Shown here: positions 43,365 through 54,393 of the stretch, piece after piece
How the letters are laid out: the number at the start of each line of letters is the position of its first letter
Position numbering within the stretch: the stretch's first letter is position 1
Assembly (NCBI GenBank): GCA_021292165.1
Contig: CM037879.1
Coordinates: 282,570,272 to 282,634,271, forward strand
DNA length: 64,000 nucleotides
Source: Shinisaurus crocodilurus
Lineage: Eukaryota; Chordata; Lepidosauria; Squamata; Shinisauridae
Direction of reading: 5' to 3'
Position numbers and translations under genes: made by a program
The notes under the pieces: generated by a model
What the model was told of the DNA's origin: nothing
Database searches by the model: none
What the model saw: only the letters and a program-made list of their open reading frames with translations

Positions 43365-43799
43365 CTGTGGATGTTGTAGATTACAACACCCATAATCCCT
43401 GAACCTTGGCCACGCTGGATGGAGTTTATGGTTGTTGTAGTCCAAAGCATCTGAAGAGACAGGAGGCTGCCTAATCTTGCTCTAAGATACCCTCACCAGG
43501 GTGCTCTAATATCTCACCAGGGTGAATGAGGGACAGCAGAACAAGGCCTCCCCTGATGACTGAAGTCAGCAGGGAAGAACTTATGGGTAATGGAGTACCA
43601 AAGATACACAGGACCCTAGGAAGACTGCTGCAAAGGGTGGCAAGGTCTTCAGCCACCTTTTATTCGGGATGCTTGAGAAATTCAATCTTTGACCATTCTG
43701 ACATGAAGCAGCCTGATCCACAGTCTGCTTTAGTGGGCAGATCAGCACACGTAGCTCACCACTGGATTTCACAGTTCTCCAAAAGCTGGGAACAGAGAC
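43365..43799. other. Remainder of a MITE, then unassigned
   Basis: 43365-43460 is family B text. The remainder has no recognised feature. Confidence 0.35.
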
Positions 43800-43997
43800 C
43801 AGTGGAGGCCAGTGGCTCCAGTGTCTGTGGGGCGCTGTATCCACTCTGGGTTTTAGTCTGAACTTTTAAGGAGCTATCTATGGTGCTGAACCCCACCCTG
43901 TCAAATAGGTTCAGTACCATGGCAAGCTCCTTTAGAGTTCAGGCTGAAACCCGGGGTGGATACACCGCCCCACTGGCATGGGAGCCACCAACCACTG
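43800..43997. mobile_element. Foldback element, copy 1
   Basis: Outer ends 'cagtggaggccagtggctcc' and 'ggagccaccaaccactg'. The inner arms 'aggagctatctatggtgctg' and 'cagtaccatggcaagctcct' oppose each other. Related to 63216-63425. Confidence 0.7.
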
Positions 43998-44057
43998 CTG
44001 AGTAGGAAAGCCATCTGTGGGAGATGCTCAAGCTGTGGATTTCCTTTGTTGAACAGT

Positions 44058-44113
44058 ACAGTGGCTTGGACTAAATGGCCTACAAGACCTCCTCCAACTC
44101 TATGATTCTATTT
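44058..44113 (+). mobile_element. CR1-type 3' tail fragment
   Basis: 'ggcttggactaaatggccta' and 'ctccaactctatgattctat' match the CR1 3' end, diverged. Confidence 0.65.
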
Positions 44114-45006
44114 TTCTTTTCTCCCCCCCCCCAAGTAATTCATTAACCCTCCTCCACCGCACCCCCGGCCTCTGCCGATTTTCTTATTACAGTGGGTTAT
44201 GTCAAAATTCAGGCAAGAATTAGTAGTAATGGCTGTTTAATACACCATTACAGCAAGGGTGATAGGAAAACACAGAAAGAATGATATCTATAGCTAGCCC
44301 ATTACGTAGTTCTCTTAAAATACAGCTATGCTGGATTACAACATTTAAAAAAGGATTTTATCATCACTGTTTGCACAATTCCAAAGCCATTTCCTACAAA
44401 TTATTGCATAACAAAAGGAATGAAAAATGCGTTGGAAAAAGCAGTATGCGTTCAAATTTCACTGTAATCCAGGACACATATCATTACCCTTACAATAGGC
44501 TAAATCTAGTTATGTTCATCTGTTTGCTTGCTGTAAAGCAAATGTATATGCAGCTAGCTAGAAGCAAAATCCTTCCTTCCTCATTTATATCCCACCTAAT
44601 CCTGAATTTGAGAAAGCTAACATTTTTTTTTAATTTTTTTTTTAAAGATGAACAAAGCTGAGTGCAGGATGAGCAGGAAGATAATTTGGACTTTGGCTGT
44701 GAAGATTCAGATTCAGATCCTATGAAACTCACTGGGTGGCCTTGGCCTATTTCCACATACACTGACTGCTCTGAGTTTCTTGCAGGAAGGATGAAGATAC
44801 GACTGGAGCAAATAAATGGTAACACCCCATAAAATCATATCCTCTAACAAGTTGGAAGCAAACTTCTAACACTAGAACAACTTCAGGAGAAACAACAACT
44901 GCAACAAACTACAGCTTTCCCGGTATGTTTCCTTTGCTCTTTCACTACTTTTTCTCTCATCTTCTTTTTAATCTCATAATAACTTTAAAGCACCACAATT
45001 AAAGCC
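44114..45006. other. No recognisable gene
   Basis: AT-rich, C run at 44124-44132, T runs at 44624-44643. 44700-44775 carries traces of SINE body text ('aaactcactgggtggccttg'). Confidence 0.4.
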
Positions 45007-45009
45007 AAG

Positions 45010-45128
45010 GTTTTAAGCCAGCCTTCCAGATGTGTTGGACTGCAGCTCCCATAATTCCCAGCCAGCATGGCCAATGCTGGCTGGGAATTATGGGTTCACA
45101 GTCCAACACATCTGGAGGGCACTGTGGA
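45010..45128. mobile_element. Palindromic MITE (family B)
   Basis: 'ccagatgtgttggactgcag' and 'cacagtccaacacatctgg' form near-perfect arms around 'agccagcatggccaatgctg'. Confidence 0.75.
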
Positions 45129-45555
45129 ATAACCCCACAATTCAGTTCCCTGGTGTATGTCTGCATTAGTATGTTTAGTGTGACTAGAATGTTGAACCGA
45201 GTGGGTGTGGTTTGTGATGTCTTGGAAAGGGTGGGGGGAGGAGTATATAAGGAGTATTTGAGTGATGTCAGAGTGAGTTAAGAAGTAGAGTGTTGGTTGT
45301 AGTGTGTTGGGAGTGTTAGAGAGTTAGGTTATTTGGGTCTTGTCAGGAGTTTTAAGAGGAATCAGCGATTGTATGAGGAGTGAGAGTATTTGGAGTTATA
45401 GGGACTTAGGTTAATTATAAAGTGTTTGGTGTAGGCAGGTTTATTTTCTGGAACTATGATTTTGAGAATTCAAATAAACTTATTTTTATTTTGTTTGCTA
45501 CCGAAATCCTACTGTGTCAGCTTGGAGTTATTAACCTGCTTTCCTTTTAAATCTA
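45123..45555 (+). mobile_element. Possible solo LTR (weak)
   Basis: Composition changes sharply to gtgttg/gagagt-rich text. 'gagtatataaggag' near 45242 would be a TATA box and 'caaataaac' near 45472 a poly(A) signal, with a spacing typical of an LTR. It starts tgtggaata. The right end and target duplication are not confirmed, and no internal retroviral genes are present. Confidence 0.35.
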
Positions 45556-46025
45556 CACACACACCTTTGTACCCACACAGCATCATAAATTTAAAAATAG
45601 ATCCTTAATAACCAGAATTAATCTTTTCCCTCATTAGTAGGGGAAAGGTTTCATTTGACCCTCCCCTCAGGTTTTTAAGTTGTTGATGCTTAGCCTGAGA
45701 AGGGTTTATGCGCCTGGTCCTAGAGTGTAAGGGACTTTCTCGTTGCAGGAACCAGGTTGGGGGGATGCTGTTTTAAGCCAAAACATGCACATCTGCTGAA
45801 TTATGTTTCAATTAAACCATTTACTAGGCCACAGAATCCCTTCTTCTATACAGACATGGTGCCAGGGTTGTCCTTACCATTAGACAGAATGCTTCCGATG
45901 GCAGATGTCGGGGGGACAGGGAGCAGCAGGAAGTTACTGGAGGTCAGAGCTGGGCATGCCACATATCTTGCCCTGCACCCCCTGGTCCCCCGAAGTGCAC
46001 TGGAGGACACTGTGCTGTCACCAGT
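45556..46025. other. No recognisable feature
   Basis: Unassigned sequence between the LTR-like block and a SINE. Confidence 0.35.
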
Positions 46026-46267
46026 GTTTATTTATATATGTATTATATTTATACCCCGCCTTTTTTCCTGCAAGGAACCCAAGGCAGCTTTCATAATCCT
46101 CCTCCTCCTCCTCTCCATTTTATCCTCACAACAACCCTGTGGGGCAGGTTAGGCTGAGAGTCAGTGACTGGCCCAAAGTCACCCAGTGGGTTTCATGGCC
46201 AAGCAGGGTCTAGAACCCGGATCTCCCGAGTCCTAGTCCAACACTCTCACCACTAGGCCACACTGGC
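46026..46267 (-). mobile_element. Sauria-type SINE
   Basis: 'accccgccttttttcctgca' to 'ctaggccacactggct' is the complete SINE in reverse. Confidence 0.8.
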
Positions 46268-46415
46268 TGTGGAAGTAGGATTCAACTGCTGGTCCGGTCA
46301 GCTTTCGTCCATGGAATGGGGGAAAATGCCATCTTGTCCTTTGCCTCAGGTGGTAGAATATTTTGGGCTGGCCCCACATGCTGCAAAGATATCTTTGAAA
46401 AATGTTGATGTATGA

Positions 46416-46526
46416 CAGTGTTCTCCAACAACCTTGGGTCCCCAGATGTTTTTGGCCTACAACTCCCAGCATGCCCCGGGAGTTGTAGGCCAAAAACGTC
46501 CGGGGACCCAAGGTTGGAGAGCCCTG
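46416..46526. mobile_element. Palindromic hAT MITE (family A)
   Basis: Starts cagtgttctccaaca and ends 'ggttggagagccctg'. The flanks do not match as an 8-base duplication, which fits the idea that its right arm was replaced during the duplication at 46502. Confidence 0.75.
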
Positions 46527-46657
46527 ATTTATTTGTTACATTTCTATCACACCTGTCCACCAAGGAATTTAGGGAAGCCTAGATGGCTCTTCTCACGCCT
46601 TCCCTATATTTTATCTATACAACAACCCTCTGAGGCAGATTAGACTGAGTGAGAGCA
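46502..46657. repeat. 156-base direct repeat, left copy
   Basis: Identical, with no gaps, to 46990-47145 (offset 488). It spans the right end of a family A MITE and an old Sauria-like SINE piece. Confidence 0.95.
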
Positions 46658-46740
46658 ACTTGCCCAAGGTGAGCTTTGTGGTTTTGTGAGGATTTTTCTA
46701 CCCCTGCCTCCCCAATCTCAGTCCAAGATTCTAACCTTGG
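46527..46740 (-). mobile_element. Old Sauria-like SINE
   Basis: 'caacaaccctctgaggcaga', 'gagcaacttgcccaaggt' and the tail 'tttatttgttacatttctat' are strongly diverged SINE blocks. Confidence 0.5.
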
Positions 46741-46989
46741 CACTTTGCCGACTTAATCTGATACCATCCAGGACAGCTGGTTTTACAACAAAATATCATT
46801 TGATGAACTGTGTTTATGTTGTTGGGTTGTTGTTGTTGTTTTTAAGTGTTTTCATGTTTGGTTGTAAATTGCTTTGAACAATTTTCGGTGGGAAAGAGGT
46901 CTAGACATTTATCAGCATATAAACTGCTACTGGCCCAGCCAGAATGGCTAATGGCAAGGGATTCTGGGAGCTGTAGTCCAGCATCATCT

Positions 46990-47145
46990 GGGGACCCAAG
47001 GTTGGAGAGCCCTGATTTATTTGTTACATTTCTATCACACCTGTCCACCAAGGAATTTAGGGAAGCCTAGATGGCTCTTCTCACGCCTTCCCTATATTTT
47101 ATCTATACAACAACCCTCTGAGGCAGATTAGACTGAGTGAGAGCA
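46990..47145. repeat. 156-base direct repeat, right copy
   Basis: An exact copy of 46502-46657. It is preceded by a different MITE half ('agccagaatggctaatggca') and followed by unrelated sequence. Confidence 0.95.
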
Positions 47146-48001
47146 GAAGCTTGACAGAATTTGGTTGGGGGGGGGGGGAAGCTGGTTCCAATGAATAATT
47201 CCTAGAATGGAACCAACTATTTCTGTTGCTCTCTTGAATTTACCGACTTGCTTGGATTCTCTAGTTCATAACACCTGGCCAGAGAATGAGAGAATGGCCC
47301 CAATCACTTTGCTGCCTCAGGCCCAAAAAAACCTTTCAGGTTTTAACTCTGGGTTGTCTCTCCCCTAACATAACTGTTATGTTATGCATAACTGTTTCTA
47401 TTGATAGCTGTATTATCACATACTTACATATACTTATGGATATACATTTCATATACCTATTGTAAGTGATTTATTTCATTTTGTGTAAGAAAATTGTATT
47501 TTTTCCCCTTTTATATGGTTTTGTTTGTTCTGGTGAAATTCACATTAAAAAAAAACCCCCCGAAATAACCCAGAGTTCCCAGTTCAGACACAATGCTAAA
47601 CAACCCAGGGATGGAGGGTCCCTGGGTTGGTAAGCTCCTCCCACTTGCAGAGGAAGTGATCAGGTGGTAGGAGCCAAGATGCTCACTCGGTCTCACTCAT
47701 TCACAACAACCCAGGGCTTAAAAAAACAAAAATGAAAAACTGGGTTGTTGTGATGTGCAAACTTGGTCATGGCAGATGGGCACAATAGTAGCAGCAGCAA
47801 CAACAGGAAAAAAGGCAGCCACCATTTTAATTCCTGCACAATACCTCTGGAGCAAAACTATGGCCCGGAGGCATTGTGTGAGAATTAAAATGACAGATGC
47901 CAGCCACAGCTATCCACACACCAGCTCTGAGAATGGAGGGGCCCAGATAGCTGTAGCATTTGGGTTGGTGGCAGGTAGGAAGTGGGCCCACCGCAAGGCT
48001 C
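47146..48001. other. Unassigned sequence
   Basis: G run at 47167-47178. At 47570-47760, 'aacaacccaggg' and 'ccctgggttg' / 'aactgggttgttgtg' form several short inverted pairs, possibly a degraded MITE. Confidence 0.35.
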
Positions 48002-48004
48002 ATC

Positions 48005-48035
<31 letters not shown>

Positions 48036-48258
48036 TTTATTAATTAATAATTTTCCTGCAAGGAACCCAAGGCAGCTTACATAGTCCTCCTCCTCTTCCC
48101 CGCCATTTTATCCTCACAACAACCCTGTAAGGTAGACTAGGCTGAGAGTCAGTGACTGGCCCAAAGTCAACCAGTGAGCTTTATGGCTGAGTGGGGACTA
48201 GAACCCGGATCTCCTGAGTCCCAGTCCAACACTCTCACCACTACGCCACACTGGCTCT
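48002..48258 (-). mobile_element. Sauria-type SINE
   Basis: A (TTTA)n tail at 48005-48035, then the full SINE in reverse to 'ccacactggctct'. Confidence 0.8.
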
Positions 48259-48499
48259 CAGCAACTGCCCAACAGTACTCATCCATGATGCTGGGACTTG
48301 CTTTTCTTCATAAATAAGATGGTACAACCCCTTGATTGTTTTGGTCAGGCCCAGCATCAGCACATAGCATCCCTGGGCAGCTTCCAGGGCACCAGAGCCC
48401 TGCCAGAGAGCCCACCGCAGATGCCTTCCATGGGTGGCTGGGTCTGGGATCTGCCATTTTAATTCACTGCAGTGCCCCCAACGTAGTGTCACTCCAGGC

Positions 48500-48854
48500 C
48501 AGGGGTGTTGAACTTCTTTCAGCCAGAGGGCCAAATTCAATTCCGGAGAAGCTCTCGTGGGGTTGCATTCCAGTGGTGGGCGGGGCTGAAGGAAAAAAGG
48601 GGTGTGGCCAAAATCCCAGCATGTTTTTTAAAGAGCTTTAAGCTGAAATATGCCAGGAACTAAGTCTTAGGAGAGGCATTCCAACCTTTTGGAATGGGGG
48701 AAAAGAACTGTGCAAAACCTGGGAAACCACCAAAGGATCAGGGGGAAAGGAGGCCAGGAGAAAGAGGTGTGGCTATCTGGGGAACCGCAGGGGACTGGAT
48801 TTTGCCCCCAGGCAGGCCAGATTTGGCCCAAGGGCCTGAGTTTCAACACTCCTG
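48500..48854 (+). mobile_element. Non-autonomous hAT-like element (CAGGGGTGTTGAAC family)
   Basis: Ends caggggtgttgaac and gtttcaacactcctg. The flanks ctccaggc and ctctagga agree at 6 of 8. Related to 50633-51003 and 52061-52396. Confidence 0.75.
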
Positions 48855-49839
48855 CTCTAGGACATTGTGGGAAATTTAAAAAATGTTGTCTTTCAACCCC
48901 CACTGGTGGCTTCCCTGTTCTTATTGGAGCTCTCAGTGCTGCTTCTGCTGCTGCTGCAGCCACCAGAAAAATCTACTAGGGGAGGGCACTAATTGTCCCT
49001 CCTTCCAGGCAGACACAGACAATGGCTTTCTAACTAAAAGCTTGATTATGTTAACGCCAGCCAGTCAGACTGACTTAAAAGTACAAATGAGGCATATCGC
49101 AGAAGTCAATAACAAAAGAAACAAGCATAGTCAGAAATACTAGGCATTCAAGAAGCGTGACCTATAGGTAAGAAGGCAAAAGGCAGACTGATTCCAGACT
49201 GAATACCCCTGCTCCCTTCTAAACTCAAATTACCCACGCTATGCCTCCAAGGCAGATCCTCTTGCTTCAGGGTCAGTCGCTTGGAACGTCTGACACTTCT
49301 CAGCTGGTCTGCCCTCTTCAGCTGACCCGGGACCCTGGGATCAGTGATGCCCCTTCCGCCCTCCTCATTAGCAAGCTCAGTTTGCCTTCCCACTGGTATC
49401 TGGAGTTTATTCACTCCTAACTACCGCCTGGTTTATCCCTGAGCCCCCTGGCCTTGGCATATCAGGTGCGGATACTAGCCCTTGCTCCTCCTCTGACTCA
49501 GAATCCTGTTACCACATCCCTTGAAGGCACTTTTGCAGAAGCAATGGGCCCAATTCCTACATATAGCACTAGCAGAGGACACCCAACCAGAGGGCACCTT
49601 GCTGAGCCCCACCCCCAACCTGGAGCTGGCCCTAATTTTCGCACTGTTTCCAGCTCCAGAATCCTTAACGTTTCTTATTTTACAGCAGTCGGTCTCCATT
49701 TCAGATGATGACAGTATCACAATTAAGCAAACACGAGGGAAATTCAGATTTAATACACACAAATGAATTAAACTCGACGTAAGCCGGTTATGAAACAATG
49801 ACAGATTTGGGAGGGGAAGAGAGGCAGAGGGAGAAGTAA
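48855..49839. other. No recognisable gene
   Basis: A small (CTG)n trace at 48941-48955. Overlapping frames at 49454-49798 show no motif. Confidence 0.4.
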
Positions 49840-50290
49840 AGAGTAAATTTAACCATTATTAAAATGACAAACCTTGGGATTGCTGACTGTAAACAATTTT
49901 TGCCACCCAATTAAACAGCCCATTAAGTATTTCTTTTCCCCTCTGAAAGAGATGTTTGGCGGCGGCCAATCGGAAAACTGTTGACTTTGCAATGGTTAAG
50001 GCTCTGAGCTAATGGAGTTGATTTCAGAAACCTGCATTTCTCTTATATAATTCATTGCAACGGCAGCATCAAACCCCTCTGTGTAATGCCATTCATTGCG
50101 GAAAAATATGAAACACGGAGACAATCGCCTGCCACGTGAGAGTCACAAGCTCATGAACATGCGATGTAGCCATCAAGCAAGAACGGAAAGCGGCGCAGAA
50201 CATCCTGCCAAACATCGTCCCTTCTTTTGAGGCTGACAAAGAAGCCCTAATGGATTCGGAGGGCCACATTTGCACTGGAATATATAATTC
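49840..50290. other. Candidate conserved non-coding element
   Basis: About 450 repeat-free bases with 'cacccaattaaacagcccat', 'ccaatcggaaaactgttgac' and 'tataattcattgcaa'. No significant frame. Conservation untested. Confidence 0.35.
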
Positions 50291-50502
50291 TTTGGGGGCG
50301 TGGGAGGAGGGAGGGGAAAAAAAAAAACTCTTGATGCCACATAAAACTTTTTATACCCATTGCAAACCTTATTCCCCCCCCCCAAAATGATTCTGGGAAG
50401 TAAGAGGTGAGATTAGCAAGGAGGCACAGACTTGTCAGAGGTGTGAACCCTTCCCATATTCCAGCCATGACACGGTTCCTCAGTCCACGGCTTCTCCTTT
50501 TG

Positions 50503-51060
50503 GCTGCAGTTATGTGACAGAGCACATACTTTGCATGCAAAGGGTCCCAGGTTCAATTCCCGGAATCCCTAGCTAGAACTGGGAGAGACTCCTCTCGGAA
50601 ACCCTGGAGAGCCACTACCGCTCAGTGTAGATTAGGGACGTAGAGTCTCAGGCCCAGGGGCCAAATCCAGCCCTCTTGGGGTCCCAATGCAAGCTGCTGG
50701 GGATCCCCAGAGAGCCACAGCATTTCCTTTGACCCCACCCCTTTTCTGCCAACCACCAATGGTTTGGTAGATTCCTGGCTTTTGTGTGGTTTTCCCACCT
50801 ACCATTCTGAAGGGTTGACATGCCTCTACTAAGGCTTAGTTACTTACTGATAGTAAGAGCTTTCTGCTCTTTCAGCTAAAATATGCTGGTATTTTGGCCC
50901 TGCCCTTTTGCCTTTGGCCCTGCCCACTGCTGGAATGTGGCCTCGGAGGGCTTTTCCAAAATAGGAATTTGGCCCTTGGGCTGAAAGAGGTTCAACACCC
51001 CTGCTTTAGACAATACTGAGCTAGATGAACCAAAGGCACCTTCCTGTGTTTCTCTGCAAT
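50503..51060 (+). mobile_element. Anolis SINE 2-like SINE, split by a hAT element
   Basis: The tRNA-like head has B-box 'ggttcaattcccgg' and body 'ccctggagagccactaccgc' up to 50632. The element resumes at 51004 with 'ctttagacaatactgagcta'. Confidence 0.7.
50633..51003 (+). mobile_element. Non-autonomous hAT-like element (CAGGGGTGTTGAAC family)
   Basis: The right end 'ggttcaacacccctg' is well kept, the left is diverged. The flanks gtgtagat and ctttagac share tnTAGA at 5 of 8 positions. Confidence 0.7.
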
Positions 51061-51061
51061 G

Positions 51062-51330
51062 ATTTATTTATTTATGTATTTATTTATTCATCATCATTCT
51101 ATCCCACCTTGTTTCCTGCAAGGCACCCAAGGTGGCTTACATAATCCTCCTCCTCCTCCTCCTCCTCCTCCTCATTTTATCATCACAACAACCCCGTGAG
51201 GTAGGTTAGGCAGGCTGAGAGTCAGTGACCGGCCAGATATCACCCAGTGAGCTTCGTAGCCACGTGGGGACTAGAACCCGGATCTCCCAAGTCCCAGTCC
51301 AACACTCTCACCACTTCGCTACACTGGCAG
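51062..51330 (-). mobile_element. Sauria-type SINE with expanded (CTC)n
   Basis: The full SINE in reverse. The internal cctcctcct block is expanded to about eight units at 51145-51172. Confidence 0.8.
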
Positions 51331-52060
51331 GTGATGGCTTAAAACCAGGATCATCTACCCAGGGTTCCTCCTGACCGCTAAATCGAATATAGACAATAAA
51401 CCTATAAGGGATCTCCCCACAGAACTCTCTGAGCATGACAAGGAGTCACCAGACGCAGATCACCAGGAATGGTAGTGCAGGCGTTTCAGATGGGGAGGCT
51501 AAATCAACCCATCAACCACAAAAGGCTGCTTAGGAGTACAAAATCGCGACTGCAGAAGAAGGCAGGCAGGAAGTGCATTCAGTGGCATCACTGTCTTTGG
51601 CACCACGCCTGCTGAATCCCTTGCAGACTCACTTGAGCCTCTAGCAGTCATCAGACCTTGCTTAGACATATACGGACCCTGTTGAGCTTTCGATTTTGTT
51701 GGATCGACTTCCGGCTGTCCTTTAGAAGCTCTCCCAGGATTTGAAATACCTTTAGCTGCTCTGGCTCATTGTTGCCTGCTGCATCCTGCTTCTTGCTGCT
51801 CCTGCCTAACACCAATGATTTTTTCAGCCTAGATTTTTTTAGCTGCCTTAAAGATTACAAATAACCCCGCAGGCTTTCAGCCTAGCTGAAACAGGACAGA
51901 GTGGGCCAGGAGGCAAGAATGCCGATCCACCCTGAGTGAATAAGACAGACAATGCACGTTGCATCCTTGATGCTGATCGGACAGTGCTCGTGATCAACAG
52001 GCCAACCCTCAACCCTCCCATATCTGTTTTGCTGAGGTCCTTGTCATAGGTCGCTTAGAA
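51331..52060. other. No recognisable gene
   Basis: Unassigned, with some pyrimidine-rich text at 51715-51840. Confidence 0.4.
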
Positions 52061-52396
52061 AAGGGGTGGTGAACCTCAGGGCCCGGGGGGGGGGGCAAAT
52101 ATGGCTCCTCCTCCTTTCCCCAGATGTTGATTGTCTGGCGGTTTCCCGGCTTCTGTGCAGTCTCTCCCCCCCCCATTCTAAAAGGTTGAAATGCCACTCC
52201 TAAGGCCTACTTATTGGCGGTAAAAGCTTAAAGCTACAATATGCTGGCACTTTTTTTTTTAAAAAAATATTTTTGGCCCCAACCCTTTTGCCTTTGCCCC
52301 GCCTCCTTTGGCTTCATCCCAGCCCACTACTGGAATGTGGACCCCGAGAGCGTCTCTGAATTTGGCCCTCAGGCCGAAAGGGGTTTCCCACCCCTG
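52061..52396 (+). mobile_element. Non-autonomous hAT-like element (CAGGGGTGTTGAAC family)
   Basis: Starts aaggggtggtgaacc and ends 'ggtttcccacccctg'. The interior 'ctactggaatgtgg' and 'gaatttggccctcaggc' parallel 50633-51003. Confidence 0.7.
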
Positions 52397-52899
52397 TCTG
52401 AGAGCCTCAAGTGGTATTTAGCTTTTCTGGCTGACCAGTTTGAATGGAGACGGAGGATGACTCACTCCAACAAGTCTGCCTTCCAGCAAATCTCATCCCC
52501 ACTCCATTCCTTTCCAACGTCCTTTCCAGCTGCAACATCTGGGGAAGGTGGGCGGGGAATGAGTGCACAAGTGAGCAAGAACAGAACAGATCCTGCCTAA
52601 GTCACATCTGGCATGCTTCTCTGCACATTATCTCAAGTTGGAGGAGAAGAGGCACACAAGGAAATGGATTGCTAGTTCATGTGCCCCATTCTCACACGTT
52701 GGCCACCCATGTACAAAACCACATTGGTTTCCAGATGTAGTATCTGTCTCCAACTTCAACTGGAACCTTGAGCAGTGATGGTGGCGGGCGGTACCACATA
52801 CAGTGTGCTTTTCATCTTCACAGGATGAAAAGCACGCTTGCCATGAGCAGTTTACTTCTGCTCGTGGCATGTGTATATGTGTGCCTCTCTCGTCCAAGC
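52397..52899. other. No recognisable gene
   Basis: A short hairpin 'gtgcttttcatc'/'gatgaaaagcac' at about 52806-52834. Otherwise unassigned. Confidence 0.4.
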
Positions 52900-53620
52900 A
52901 TTGTACTAAAAATGTATTTGTTTATGTAGATTGGAATCATCCCGCTATTTGAATTAGCAATGTAACCATATTGGTGGAGGCCTGGTCTGATATATTTAAT
53001 GTCAACACTACTAGCGTCGCTTAAGATGGGGAAATATTGCTTTCCTTGTTGGCCACAGAATACATTTGCCAAACAGAATCAGGGTAGCTCTAGAGTCTAA
53101 ATTAACACAGGCAACTCGGTTATCAGTCGTCTTTAGCCTGCCACTCTGTGCTTCTAAGAGAAACACTCTAAAAGTGGAAGCATTACATCTGGCTACAGCT
53201 GCATATTACATGGTCCATTGAGACTCCGATGCTGATGGCTGAACTGAATAACAAACAGCTGGGCAGAGATGCAAAGATCAGGAAATCACAAGGAAATGCT
53301 TGTGTGGTATTTCAGCAGCCTCCAAACACAATAAATGGTGTATCAGGAGACATTAGCATTTCAGAACATAACCTGAGGAACCGAGTTCAGCTTCCTTGCC
53401 GATGAAACCAGCCATGCTATAATGGGTAGCATCGCCGGCATGAGTTAAACTGCCCAGCATTTCTGCTGCAGTTTTATTATGTAGGTGCAGCTATGTTGTG
53501 TGGTGTGCACAGCCATGCAGGCAATTCAGACAGTGTGCGCGTGTTGATTGTGGCACACGTTCATCTTCTGTTTGGCTATGTTGGTGCAAAAGCAAAACTA
53601 GCAAGCAGATAGCATGCTGC
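52900..53620. other. Candidate conserved non-coding sequence
   Basis: About 700 repeat-free bases. Includes 'aacacaataaatggtgtatc' and 'gcatgagttaaactgcccag'. No useful frame. Conservation untested. Confidence 0.3.
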
Positions 53621-53629
53621 AGCAGTTCA

Positions 53630-53910
53630 TAGGGACACAGAAACCTGCCTTACTGCAAATCAGAGCATTTGCCCATCTCACTCAGTACTGTCCAATCTGG
53701 AAGCGGCTTTCCAGGGTCTCAGGCAGAGAGAGAGCCATTTCACAGATCATAGAGTTGGAAGGAGCCTACAAGGCTATCGAGTCCAACCCCCTGCTCAGTG
53801 CAGGAAACTAGAGGAGGGGTCTCCCATCCAAGTAATAACCAGGCCTGACCCTGCTTAGCTTTCCACACTCAGACAAGCTGAGCCAGCAGAGAGATGTCTT
53901 TCCCATCATG
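53630..53910 (-). mobile_element. Anolis SINE 2-like SINE, split by a 5S-CR1 SINE
   Basis: 'cagaaacctgccttactgca', 'ctcactcagtactgtc' and 'ccagggtctcaggcagagag' to 53742, resuming 'gagagatgtctttcccatca' at 53888. Confidence 0.65.
53743..53887 (-). mobile_element. 5S-CR1 chimeric SINE
   Basis: On the minus strand: 'agctaagcagggtcaggcct', 'tacttggatgggagacc', linker 'cctcctctag', then the CR1 tail ending 'ctctatgatctg'. 'gagaga' precedes and follows it, a possible short duplication. Confidence 0.9.
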
Positions 53911-54188
53911 TGCATACAAGGGGCACAGACTGTGCCACATGCACCAGCCCCACCACCAATGTCTCCATCCGCAACCTGCTGCAATAGTCAAACCTCTTAA
54001 CAAATAAGGAAAGGATGAATTTTTGGATCTGGAGTAAATGGATTACTGTTTTTGTTTTGTTTTTTAATTCAGGCAATTGCTTTTAAAAGTGCTACTGCGA
54101 CTCTACACAGAAACAAGTCCTGGTGTGTTCAGTGGGGCTTGCATAGGACTGTGCTCTCCGGAAAAGTTACTAGATATATCAGAATCAG
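53911..54188. other. Short palindromic element fragment and unassigned sequence
   Basis: 54096-54165 has 'aacaagtcctggtgtgttca' and 'gcataggactgtgctc', related to 37404-37491. Confidence 0.35.
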
Positions 54189-54313
54189 CAGTGGGGAATG
54201 GGTGGCTCTCCAGATGTCGTTGGACCGCATCTCCCACTAACCCTAGCCAATGTGAGGGACGATGCGGGATGCGATCCAACAACATCTGGAGAATCACACA
54301 TTCCCCATTCCTG
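54189..54313. mobile_element. Palindromic MITE (family B)
   Basis: Ends cagtggggaatgggtg and 'cacattccccattcctg', with inner arms 'ccagatgtcgttgga' and 'tccaacaacatctgg'. Confidence 0.75.
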
Positions 54314-54345
54314 ACTTAAACCATTATAAACAGAGGCAGCCCAGT

Positions 54346-54391
<46 letters not shown>
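54346..54391. repeat. (TA)n microsatellite
   Basis: An uninterrupted AT dinucleotide run of about 45 bases. Confidence 0.95.
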
Positions 54392-54393
<2 letters not shown>

